From an uncultured Oscillospiraceae bacterium (GTDB taxonomy: Bacteria > Bacillota > Clostridia > Oscillospirales > Oscillospiraceae), in the NCBI GenBank assembly GCA_949935795.1, contig CATLFX010000002.1:1-64000 (forward strand): a stretch of DNA of 64,000 nucleotides, given 5' to 3'. Under the pieces are notes generated by a model, which had not been told where the DNA came from, searched no databases, and worked only from the letters and a program-made list of their open reading frames with translations. The position numbers and the translations under genes were made by a program. Below, piece by piece: positions 43,496 to 50,462 of this stretch (within the stretch, counting starts at the first letter, position 1; every line of letters starts with the position of its first letter).

Positions 43496-43897
43496 TTATT
43501 CAACCGGATTATCCTCAGCGGTCTTTTTGTCAATATAACCGGTGACCCGCTCAAACATCTCGGGCACCAGGTCCACCACCCGGCTGACGGTGTCCCCCGG
43601 AGGAGGCGCCACAGGCAGCAGCCGCACGTTCCCATCCTTGACGACCAGGAAGGCCACAGGAAACACGCTGACGCCAGCTCCTGCGCCGCCGCCGAAATTC
43701 TTGGGCACATTCTGGGTCTTGCCGAAGTCGGACCCGCCGGTGGCAAAGCCGAAGGACAGCCGGGACACCGGGATCAGGGTCACCCCGTCCTGGGTGGTGA
43801 TGGGCTGGCCCACCACCGTGTTGGCGTCCACCATCTCCCGGATCTTGTTCATAGTGGTCTGGAGCACTTCATTGATGGGATGGTTGTTTTCACTCAT
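43496..43897 (-). CDS. ytfJ: GerW/YtfJ family sporulation protein
   Basis: 133 residues. The family pattern is evident: TMNKIREMVDANTVVGQPI, DGVTLIPVSRLSFGFATGGS and FGGGAGAGVSVFPVAFLVV. In Bacillus YtfJ/GerW is a spore protein needed for normal germination response to L-alanine. It follows DUF2953 with an eight-base overlap, the usual scpB-DUF2953-ytfJ layout. Confidence 0.96.
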   Translation of the reverse strand: MSENNHPINEVLQTTMNKIREMVDANTVVGQPITTQDGVTLIPVSRLSFGFATGGSDFGKTQNVPKNFGGGAGAGVSVFPVAFLVVKDGNVRLLPVAPPPGDTVSRVVDLVPEMFERVTGYIDKKTAEDNPVE

Positions 43898-44525
43898 GAC
43901 TCAATGCCTCCTGTCTTTTTCTAGGGATTCTTCCGCTTTTCACCCAGGTAACCAGCGCTTTCACGCCGTAGTGTGTCCCAAGGGCAAAGATCTGGCCCAC
44001 CGTAAGCGTCACCGCCGCCCGAACCTCCGCTGCGGGAGCTGTGCGCTCGTAGTCCAGCCCGATTTGAAACGAGTGGCGTTTTACCTTGAAATTATGGTCA
44101 AAAATGGGCCAAAGCATACCCAAAACCGCGTTGGCCTGACCGTAGCCCAAAGCGATGGCGGCGGGGTCGGAGCCGCCCCAAATGAGCTCCAGCTCCAAAT
44201 CGTCGATACGGATTTTACGTTTCAGCGCCCCGCAGGCCTGTCCCACCACCGGCAAAAGCTTCATCAGCCGGGACAAAGTGCCGGGCTGGCCCTCCTTGGG
44301 CTTCTCCTCGTGTTTTTCAGCCGCGGGCGGTTTCTCTTTTTTTGCCTTTTTTCTCGGTTTTTTCTCCTTTTTCGGCTTGGCAGGCAGAATTTGAATCTGA
44401 AACGGCCCGGCCAGGGCGGTGACAAACAGCCCCGCCTCCCCATAGCTCACCCTGCCTCCAATCCGGATGAGGGAGATGAGCCACAGGACCAGGAGGATGA
44501 TGAGAAGCACCTTCCAAAAGGTCAT
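43890..44525 (-). CDS. DUF2953 membrane protein
   Basis: 211 residues: one N-terminal membrane segment (WKVLLIILLVLWLISLI), a Lys/Pro/Glu-rich stretch (~50-80), then a soluble DUF2953 domain (LELELIWGGSDPAAIALGYG; GLDYERTAPAAEVRAAV). The family is found next to ytfJ in spore-formers; its role is unknown. It overlaps scpB by four bases and ytfJ by eight. Confidence 0.9.
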   Translation of the reverse strand: MTFWKVLLIILLVLWLISLIRIGGRVSYGEAGLFVTALAGPFQIQILPAKPKKEKKPRKKAKKEKPPAAEKHEEKPKEGQPGTLSRLMKLLPVVGQACGALKRKIRIDDLELELIWGGSDPAAIALGYGQANAVLGMLWPIFDHNFKVKRHSFQIGLDYERTAPAAEVRAAVTLTVGQIFALGTHYGVKALVTWVKSGRIPRKRQEALSHE

Positions 44526-45142
44526 GGCTCCCCCTCCTCCCCGTCCGGCGCAGGCTCACCCGCCGTCTCCGCCTCCCGGAGGCGGCGCAGGGCGGACTCC
44601 ATCTCCATGGTGAGCTGGAGGTCCTCCTGGCTGGCGGAGGCCAGATCTGGAAGCTCCTCCAGCGAGGCCAGGCCAAAGGAGCGCAGGAAATTTTTGGTGG
44701 TGCGGAACTGCATGGGCCGCCCCGGCACCGCCAGACGGCCCGCCTCCCGGATGAGCCCCCGCTCCAGCAGAAGGCCCACGGTGTAGGAGCTGTCCACCCC
44801 CCGAACCTGTTCAATGTAGGCCCGGGTCACCGGCTGGAAGTAGGCGATGATGGCCAGCACCTCCAGGGCGGGCTGGGACAGCTTGGCGGGCTTCCGGTTC
44901 TCCAGCGCCTTGCGGATATACTCCGCCTGCTCCGGGGCGGAGCACATCTGCCAGCTGTTCTCCATCCGCACCAGCCGGATGCCCCGGCGGTCGTAGCTGT
45001 AATTGTCCGCCAGGCGCTGGCACACGCTTTCCACCGTCTCCCGGTCCTGGCCCAGGGTGAGGCACAGCCGCTCCACGCTCATGGGGTCGCCCGCCGCAAA
45101 GAGGATGCCCTCGATGGCGCTCTCCAGCTCCTTCAGTTCCAT
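44522..45142 (-). CDS. scpB: Segregation and condensation protein B
   Basis: 206 residues from ATG 45142, behind GGGGGAG. Two winged helices: LESAIEGILFAAGDPMSVER, then PALEVLAIIAYFQPVTRAYI and RGVDSSYTVGLLLERGLI. It forms the SMC-ScpAB condensin complex with ScpA. The Asp/Glu-rich tail is normal. It follows scpA after 23 bases. Confidence 0.97.
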   Translation of the reverse strand: MELKELESAIEGILFAAGDPMSVERLCLTLGQDRETVESVCQRLADNYSYDRRGIRLVRMENSWQMCSAPEQAEYIRKALENRKPAKLSQPALEVLAIIAYFQPVTRAYIEQVRGVDSSYTVGLLLERGLIREAGRLAVPGRPMQFRTTKNFLRSFGLASLEELPDLASASQEDLQLTMEMESALRRLREAETAGEPAPDGEEGEP

Positions 45143-45165
45143 GTTGGGCTTCTCCCCCTTTTCTG

Positions 45166-45966
45166 TCAATACGTTTCCACAGTGACATCCACCTCTTCCG
45201 GCAGATCGTCCACGGTGCTGGTGACGGTGCAGTCCTCCGCCGTCCCCGCCAGATGGATGCGGTTGGCCTTGCACAGCTCCAATATCGCCAAAAAAGTGGC
45301 CACCACCTCGGACCGGCTCCGGCTGGTCTTGAACAGCGCCTTGAACCGGGCCACGCCGAACTGGATGAGCCTGTCCAAAATGGAACGGGCCTTGTCCGCC
45401 ACCGGGTAGGGCTCACGGCCCACAATGCCCTCAAAGGCCGCCGTCAAAGGGGGCAGCTTGTTGTCCGTCCGGGCCAGCACCGAGCGGATGGCGGTGAGGA
45501 TATCCGCTTTGTCATGGACGTACTGGTAGGCGGTTTCCGCCTTCACCGGCTCAGGCTGCTTGGGGAGGTAGTCCCGGCCAAACTCGTAGCGCCCGTTGAG
45601 CTCCTCCGTCACGTCCTTGATCTTCACGTAGATCTCCTGGGATTTGTGCTCCTCCAGGGCGGCCATCAGCTCTTCCATCTCGCTCATGGCCACCTCGTCG
45701 TCAATGGACAGCAGCATCCGGGTCTTGATGAACACCAGGTGGGCGGCCATGGTGACGAACTCGCTGGCCACCTCCAGATTCAGCTCCTCCCGCTGGGCCA
45801 TCCAGGCCAGGTACTGGTCCAGCAGGTCGGAGATCTGGATGTCCCGGATCTCGATTTTGTTTTTGCTCAGCAGGTGGAGGATCAGGTCCAGGGGGCCGTC
45901 GAAGTCCTCCATGTCCTCCTGCTTGGCCTTTACCACCTTGTCCAGGTGGTAGATGGGGGCTTCCAT
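45166..45966 (-). CDS. scpA: Segregation and condensation protein A
   Basis: 266 residues. Kleisin N-terminus with DFDGPLDLILHLLSKNKIEI and DIQISDLLDQYLAWM, middle helices, and C-terminal winged helix (VATFLAILELCKANRI). It bridges SMC heads during chromosome segregation. First gene of the unit scpA-scpB-DUF2953-ytfJ-dac-rluB. Confidence 0.97.
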   Translation of the reverse strand: MEAPIYHLDKVVKAKQEDMEDFDGPLDLILHLLSKNKIEIRDIQISDLLDQYLAWMAQREELNLEVASEFVTMAAHLVFIKTRMLLSIDDEVAMSEMEELMAALEEHKSQEIYVKIKDVTEELNGRYEFGRDYLPKQPEPVKAETAYQYVHDKADILTAIRSVLARTDNKLPPLTAAFEGIVGREPYPVADKARSILDRLIQFGVARFKALFKTSRSRSEVVATFLAILELCKANRIHLAGTAEDCTVTSTVDDLPEEVDVTVETY

Positions 45967-45993
45967 GGCTCCCCTCCCCTCTATAATAGGGAT

Positions 45994-46022
45994 ATTATAG
46001 CAAATTTTCTTGCAAAAAACAA
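45994..46022 (-). promoter_or_regulatory. Promoter of the scpAB operon
   Basis: Minus strand: TTGTTT (46017-46022), 17-bp spacer, TATAAT (45994-45999). Confidence 0.7.
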
Positions 46023-46040
46023 GAGCAGACCGTTTTTGCT

Positions 46041-46469
46041 TTACAGCTCTTTGCGCATGCAGTCAGGTCCGTATTCAATGTATCCATGTTTGGGATAAAA
46101 TTGTTTTGACTCAAAATACTCTTTTCCACCCAAATGCACGATGGAGTACCGATACCCAGCCTTTTTCATCTGTTCTTCAGCCGTTTTAAGCAGTTCAGTT
46201 CCTATACCCTGCCGCTTCAGGTTCCACCTAATATAAAACCGATGCAGTTTGGCGGTATTTTGATCATACTTGTTATAACCGATACACCCGATAACTCTAT
46301 TGTCCTCATTGAGCGCCAGCCAAAACATCTCCCCTCGTGACAGGTAATATCTTTGAACATCCAATAAATCCTCATTCAAACGCGGCACACGTCCCAGAGC
46401 ATTTTTGGCCTCCAGAACCATAAAAATCATATCGTCTCGATAGCGGTCCTCATATTGAATGATTTTCAT
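46041..46469 (-). CDS. GNAT family acetyltransferase, AT-rich
   Basis: 142 residues; ATG 46469 is eight bases after GAAGG, preferred over a GTG at 46484. GNAT motif A is LHRFYIRWNLKRQGIGTELL, followed by KKAGYRYSIVHLGGKEYF and FYPKHGYIEYGPD. Its codons are clearly richer in A and T than the genes on both sides, suggesting recent arrival. It sits between rnc and scpA. Substrate unknown. Confidence 0.85.
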   Translation of the reverse strand: MKIIQYEDRYRDDMIFMVLEAKNALGRVPRLNEDLLDVQRYYLSRGEMFWLALNEDNRVIGCIGYNKYDQNTAKLHRFYIRWNLKRQGIGTELLKTAEEQMKKAGYRYSIVHLGGKEYFESKQFYPKHGYIEYGPDCMRKEL

Positions 46470-46480
46470 TTTAGTAGCCT

Positions 46481-47152
46481 TCACCCGTTCAGCCTCTCCA
46501 GCGCGGCCTTTGCCGCCATCTGCTCCGCTTCCTTCTTCGTCCGGCCCGCCCCCGTGCCGATGACCTTGCCGTCCACCGACGCCTCCATCTCGAAGCTGCG
46601 GCAGTGGTCCGGGCCGCTCTCCCGCACCAGCTTGTAGTACACCGCCGCCCCCGGCGTGCGCTGCACCAGCTCCTGAAGAGCGGTCTTGTAGTCCCGGTCG
46701 GCGGCCTTCTCCTGCTCCTTGTCCAGGATCAGCGCCCGGATGATGGGCCGCACCGCCTCCATCCCCCCGTCCAGGTAGACGGCGGCCAGCATGGCCTCGG
46801 TGGCGTCCGCCAGGATGGAGGGCCGTTTCCGGCCTCCTCCCGCGTCCTCCCCCTTGCCCAGTCGGAGGTAGCGGCCCAGGTCCAGCCCCTTGGCCGCCTC
46901 GTGGAGGCTCCCCTCGCAGACCAGCGCCGCCCGGGTGCGGGTCAGCTCCCCCTCGGGCATGTCCGGGTGTTTTTTGTACAGGTAGTCCGCCACCACCACC
47001 CCCAGCACCGAGTCCCCCAGAAATTCCAGCCGCTCATTGCTGGTCAGCCCCGTCCCCCGGTGCTCGTTGGCATAGGAGCTGTGGGTCATGGCGTGCTCCA
47101 GCAGCCCCCGGTCCTTGAAGCGGTAGCCCAGCTTTTCTTCCAGCTCGTTCAT
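46481..47152 (-). CDS. rnc: Ribonuclease III
   Basis: 223 residues from ATG 47152 (GGTGAGGG upstream). Nuclease signature NERLEFLGDSVLGVVVADYL (~38-57), DATEAMLAAVYLDGG with the second acidic cluster, and a C-terminal double-stranded RNA-binding domain (DYKTALQELVQ; GAGRTKKEAEQMAAKAAL). It processes rRNA precursors and structured RNAs. It follows acpP after a terminator. Confidence 0.98.
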   Translation of the reverse strand: MNELEEKLGYRFKDRGLLEHAMTHSSYANEHRGTGLTSNERLEFLGDSVLGVVVADYLYKKHPDMPEGELTRTRAALVCEGSLHEAAKGLDLGRYLRLGKGEDAGGGRKRPSILADATEAMLAAVYLDGGMEAVRPIIRALILDKEQEKAADRDYKTALQELVQRTPGAAVYYKLVRESGPDHCRSFEMEASVDGKVIGTGAGRTKKEAEQMAAKAALERLNG

Positions 47153-47170
47153 AAACATCCCTCACCACGG

Positions 47171-47198
47171 AAAAAGCCCCGCCTCGGCGGGACTTTTT
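47171..47198 (-). terminator. Terminator between acpP and rnc
   Basis: AAAAAG and CTTTTT flank CCCGCC/GGCGGG with one mismatch, giving an A-stem-T structure that works on both strands. Confidence 0.85.
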
Positions 47199-47215
47199 CT
47201 CTCAAAATCGTAAGC

Positions 47216-47449
47216 TCAGATATCCAGATGCTCCTGCATGTACTTATACAGGTCGCCCACTGTGACAATGGATTCAATGTCCTCGCTGTCCATCTCCTCC
47301 ATGCCGAACTCCTCCTCCAGCGCCATGGACAGGTCCATCAGGTCCACGGAATCCGCGCCCAAGTCGTCCACGAAGGCGGAATCGGCGGTGACGGATTCGG
47401 GGTCTACGCCGAATTGCTCAGCAATCAGCTTACACAGTTTCTCAAACAT
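47216..47449 (-). CDS. acpP: Acyl carrier protein
   Basis: 77 residues, the usual size. The phosphopantetheine attachment serine is in DDLGADSVDLMDLSMALEE. Strongly acidic. It follows plsX in the classical plsX-acpP-rnc order and carries fatty acids in synthesis. Confidence 0.98.
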   Translation of the reverse strand: MFEKLCKLIAEQFGVDPESVTADSAFVDDLGADSVDLMDLSMALEEEFGMEEMDSEDIESIVTVGDLYKYMQEHLDI

Positions 47450-47498
47450 CTTCCAGCAGCTCCTTTATGTTGCTTTAGTCTCCCCCATAATAGGGGCT

Positions 47499-48593
47499 TT
47501 ATGGCTGGCTGTCAAGAGTATTTTTGACAATTTTTTTGTCATTTTCCTCCACGCCCCCGTCAGCGGCGGAAGAACGGGCGGGAAGACGCATATGCTCCAC
47601 ATTTTCCGTGATGTCCTCCACGATGCCGGAACGGCTGAATTCCACCGCCTGACGGATGGCGTTCTTGATTGCGTAGCCGTTGGACGAGCCATGGGCCTTG
47701 ATGACCGGCTTGGAGATGCCCAGCAGCGCCGTCCCTCCCACCTCGTTGGCGTCCAGCAGCTTTTTGAAGTTTTGTAGGCTGTCCTTCATCAGCAGGGCGG
47801 CGATCTTGGTCTTCAGGCTCTTCATAAACATCTTCTTCATCTCCCGGGTGAGGAACAGCCCCGCCCCCTCCACCGCTTTTAAGAAAATGTTGCCGGAGTA
47901 GCCGTCCGCCACGATGACGTCCACCGCGCCCTCCACCGCCTCCCGGGCCTCCACATTGCCCACGAAATTGATGCGGCCCTCCTCCTTGGCCTTTTGGAGC
48001 AGCTGGTACGCCTCTCGCTGGAGGTCCGTCCCCTTGGAGGGCTCCGCGCCGATGTTCAGCAGACCCACCTTGGGCTCGGGGCGGCCCAGCACCCGTTCCG
48101 CGTAGTAGCTGCCCATAAAGGCAAACTGGAGCAGGAATTCCGGGGTGCCTTCGGCGGTGGCCCCGCAGTCGATGAGCACCGAGCCGCCGCCCCCTGTGGG
48201 CACCACCGGGGCCATGGCCGCACGGCGGACGCCCTTGATGCGTTTCACCAGCAGGGTGGCTCCCGACAGAAGCGCCCCGGTGGACCCGGCGGACACAAAG
48301 GCGTCCCCCTCCCCGCTTTTCAGCAGGTTCAGCCCCACCGTCAGGGAGGAGTCCTTTTTCTCCTTGAACGCGGTGGCGGGGTTGTCGGACATGTCCACCA
48401 CCTGCCCGGCGTGGGAGATGGACAGCCCCGCGGGCAGCTCGGCCACGCCCTCCCGCTGGAGCGCCTCCAGAATGTCCTCTCCACGGCCCACCAGGACCAC
48501 CTCTACCCCGTACTCCTTGATCGCCTGCAAAGCGCCCTGTACCGGCGCCTGGGGGGCGTTGTCGCCGCCCATGGCGTCCACGATGATGCGCAT
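47499..48593 (-). CDS. plsX: Phosphate acyltransferase PlsX
   Basis: 364 residues from ATG 48593 with AAGGAGG upstream. The opening MRIIVDAMGGDNAP and FVSAGSTGALLSG, VLIDCGATAEGTPEFLLQFA and VADGYSGNIFLKAVEG are characteristic. It makes acyl-phosphate from acyl-ACP for phospholipid synthesis. The C-terminal ~25 residues (SAADGGVEEND) are an acidic tail beyond the usual fold. Confidence 0.97.
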   Translation of the reverse strand: MRIIVDAMGGDNAPQAPVQGALQAIKEYGVEVVLVGRGEDILEALQREGVAELPAGLSISHAGQVVDMSDNPATAFKEKKDSSLTVGLNLLKSGEGDAFVSAGSTGALLSGATLLVKRIKGVRRAAMAPVVPTGGGGSVLIDCGATAEGTPEFLLQFAFMGSYYAERVLGRPEPKVGLLNIGAEPSKGTDLQREAYQLLQKAKEEGRINFVGNVEAREAVEGAVDVIVADGYSGNIFLKAVEGAGLFLTREMKKMFMKSLKTKIAALLMKDSLQNFKKLLDANEVGGTALLGISKPVIKAHGSSNGYAIKNAIRQAVEFSRSGIVEDITENVEHMRLPARSSAADGGVEENDKKIVKNTLDSQP

Positions 48594-48607
48594 ACCGTCG
48601 GCCTCCT

Positions 48608-49909
48608 TCATAGTCTCTCTTTCAGCCCGTCTATCAGCGCCAAGGACCGCTGAGACAGCTCGGCGTTCTTGTTCCGCTTCCCTTTGACCTTGTGGTCCAG
48701 CGGGGGCATGATGCCGAAATTGATGTTCATGGGCTGGAAATCGGTAACGCTCTCACAGCTCACATACTGGGCCAGCGCCCCGATGGCGGTCTCCCGTGGA
48801 AAATCCAGCGGCTCCTGCCCCGTCAGGCGGCGGGCCAGCTCCACCCCCGCCAGAAAGCCGGAGGCGGCGGACTCCACGTACCCCTCCACCCCGGTGATCT
48901 GCCCGGCAAAGGCCACCCGCTCCTGGCCCCGCACCCGGTAATAGCGGTCCAGCAGCCGGGGGGAGTCCAGATAGGTGTTGCGGTGCATCACCCCGTAGCG
49001 CACGTATTCCGCGTTTTTCAGCGCCGGGATCATGGAGAACACCCGCTTCTGCTCCCCCCATTTGAGATGGGTCTGGAAGCCCACCAGGTTGTAGAGCGTC
49101 CCCTGGGCGTTGTCCCGGCGCAGCTGCACCACGGCGTAGGGCTCCCGCCCGGTCTTGGGGTCGGGCAGGCCCTTGGGTTTCAGCGGCCCAAAGGCCAGGG
49201 TCTGTACCCCACGGCGGGCCATGACCTCCACCGGCATACAGCCCTCGAACACGTTCTTGTCCTCAAACCCGTGAACCTCCGCCTCCTGGGCGGCGCACAG
49301 CTCCTTCCAGAAGGCCAGATACTCCTCCTCGGACAGGGCGCAGTTGATGTAGTCCGCCGTCCCCTTATCATACCGGGAGGCAAACCAGGCGTGGTCCATG
49401 TCGATGCTGTCAAAGGTGACGATGGGGGCCGCCGCGTCAAAGAAGTTGAGATAGCTGTTCTCCGGGAACAGCTCCGCGATGGCCTGGGACAGGGCGTCCG
49501 AGGTCAGCGGGCCGGAGGCGATGACCAGCTCCCCCTCGGGGATGGCCGTGACCTCCTTTTCCACCACCGTGATATTGGGATGGCCCCGGACGGCGGCGGT
49601 GACGGTGGCGGAGAACCCCTCCCGGTCCACGGCCAGGGCCCCCCCGGCCTCCACACGGGTCTGGTCGGCACAGCGCAGGATCAGCGACCCGCACCGGCGC
49701 AGCTCCTCCTTCAGGAGGCCCACGGCGTTCTCCAGCTGGTCGGAGCGCAGGGAGTTGGAGCACACCAGCTCGGCAAAGCCGGGGCTGTGGTGGGCGGGGG
49801 TCATTTTATGGGGCTTCATCTCCGTCAAAATGACGGAAATTCCCCGCTGAGCCAGCTGCCAGGCGCACTCACACCCGGCCAGGCCCGCGCCGATGACGGT
49901 GACATTCAT
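48608..49909 (-). CDS. trmFO: tRNA m5U54 methyltransferase TrmFO
   Basis: 433 residues from ATG 49909 (GAAGG nine bases upstream). FAD-binding VTVIGAGLAGCECAWQLA at the start; active-site cysteines in ELVCSNSLRSD and VFEGCMPVEVMARRG. It uses folate and FAD to methylate U54 in the tRNA T loop. It is just upstream of plsX. Confidence 0.97.
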   Translation of the reverse strand: MNVTVIGAGLAGCECAWQLAQRGISVILTEMKPHKMTPAHHSPGFAELVCSNSLRSDQLENAVGLLKEELRRCGSLILRCADQTRVEAGGALAVDREGFSATVTAAVRGHPNITVVEKEVTAIPEGELVIASGPLTSDALSQAIAELFPENSYLNFFDAAAPIVTFDSIDMDHAWFASRYDKGTADYINCALSEEEYLAFWKELCAAQEAEVHGFEDKNVFEGCMPVEVMARRGVQTLAFGPLKPKGLPDPKTGREPYAVVQLRRDNAQGTLYNLVGFQTHLKWGEQKRVFSMIPALKNAEYVRYGVMHRNTYLDSPRLLDRYYRVRGQERVAFAGQITGVEGYVESAASGFLAGVELARRLTGQEPLDFPRETAIGALAQYVSCESVTDFQPMNINFGIMPPLDHKVKGKRNKNAELSQRSLALIDGLKERL

Positions 49910-49921
49910 GGGCATCATCCT

Positions 49922-50128
49922 TCAATTTGGGGTATCGGTACGGCCCACCAGATAGTCGATGGACACGTCGTAAAAGTCGGCAAGGGCAATCAGCCCACTG
50001 ATCGTCGGCTCATTTTTCCCACTCTCATAAAACTGATATGCGCGAATTTTTACGCCCATCAGCTCTGACAATTCTTTTTGCGGAACTTTTCGCTCTTTTC
50101 GGAGTTGCTTCATGCGCTCACCAAGCAT
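49922..50128 (-). CDS. Small XRE family repressor
   Basis: 68 residues: a single helix-turn-helix domain (VPQKELSELMGVKIRAYQFY; DFYDVSIDYLVGRTD), no sensing domain. SinR/Cro-like size. Divergent from a small helical protein gene across a promoter with a 10-bp perfect inverted repeat, so it is probably autoregulatory. It is 12 bases from the trmFO start and may be cotranscribed with it. Confidence 0.85.
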   Translation of the reverse strand: MLGERMKQLRKERKVPQKELSELMGVKIRAYQFYESGKNEPTISGLIALADFYDVSIDYLVGRTDTPN

Positions 50129-50141
50129 TTTAAATTCCCCC

Positions 50142-50187
50142 TTGACATGAATCTAAGATTCGTGTATAATACACGTATCTTAGATTC
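50142..50187 (+). promoter_or_regulatory. Promoter with overlapping palindromic operator
   Basis: TTGACA (50142-50147), 17-bp spacer, TATAAT (50165-50170). Arms GAATCTAAGA (50149-50158) and TCTTAGATTC (50178-50187), with inner CGTGTAT/ATACACG, form one large dyad centred on the -10. The XRE protein at 49922 is the likely binder. Confidence 0.8.
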
Positions 50188-50206
50188 GCGTTTGGAGCTG
50201 ATACAT

Positions 50207-50461
50207 ATGACCGACGCCATGCAAGCGTTATTTCTTTACGCCCAGGAACACATGGTGCGTTCCCTGCTATGCCAGGAACATGAGTATGACAACGCTCATC
50301 TGAGCGCTGAAAAGCAAGAGGAAGCTTTCCGCACCCTGCTGGACGAAACAGCCCAAAAGTGCTTTGACGATTTGCAGGACGAGCAGAATCTGCTCTCGTT
50401 CTTCTATGGGCGGGCCCTGTTCCGAGCCGGGTTTCAAATTGCCATGGAACTGTCCCGGTGA
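50207..50461 (+). CDS. DUF6809-like small helical protein
   Basis: 84 residues from ATG 50207, with GGAG upstream. All helical, with a mid-protein Cys/His/Glu-rich stretch (SLLCQEHEYDNAH) and end FFYGRALFRAGFQIAMELS, similar in size and layout to DUF6809 proteins of gut Firmicutes. Function unknown. It runs divergent from the small XRE gene and its stop is one base from the end of convergent topA. Confidence 0.65.
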   Translation: MTDAMQALFLYAQEHMVRSLLCQEHEYDNAHLSAEKQEEAFRTLLDETAQKCFDDLQDEQNLLSFFYGRALFRAGFQIAMELSR

Positions 50462-50462
50462 C

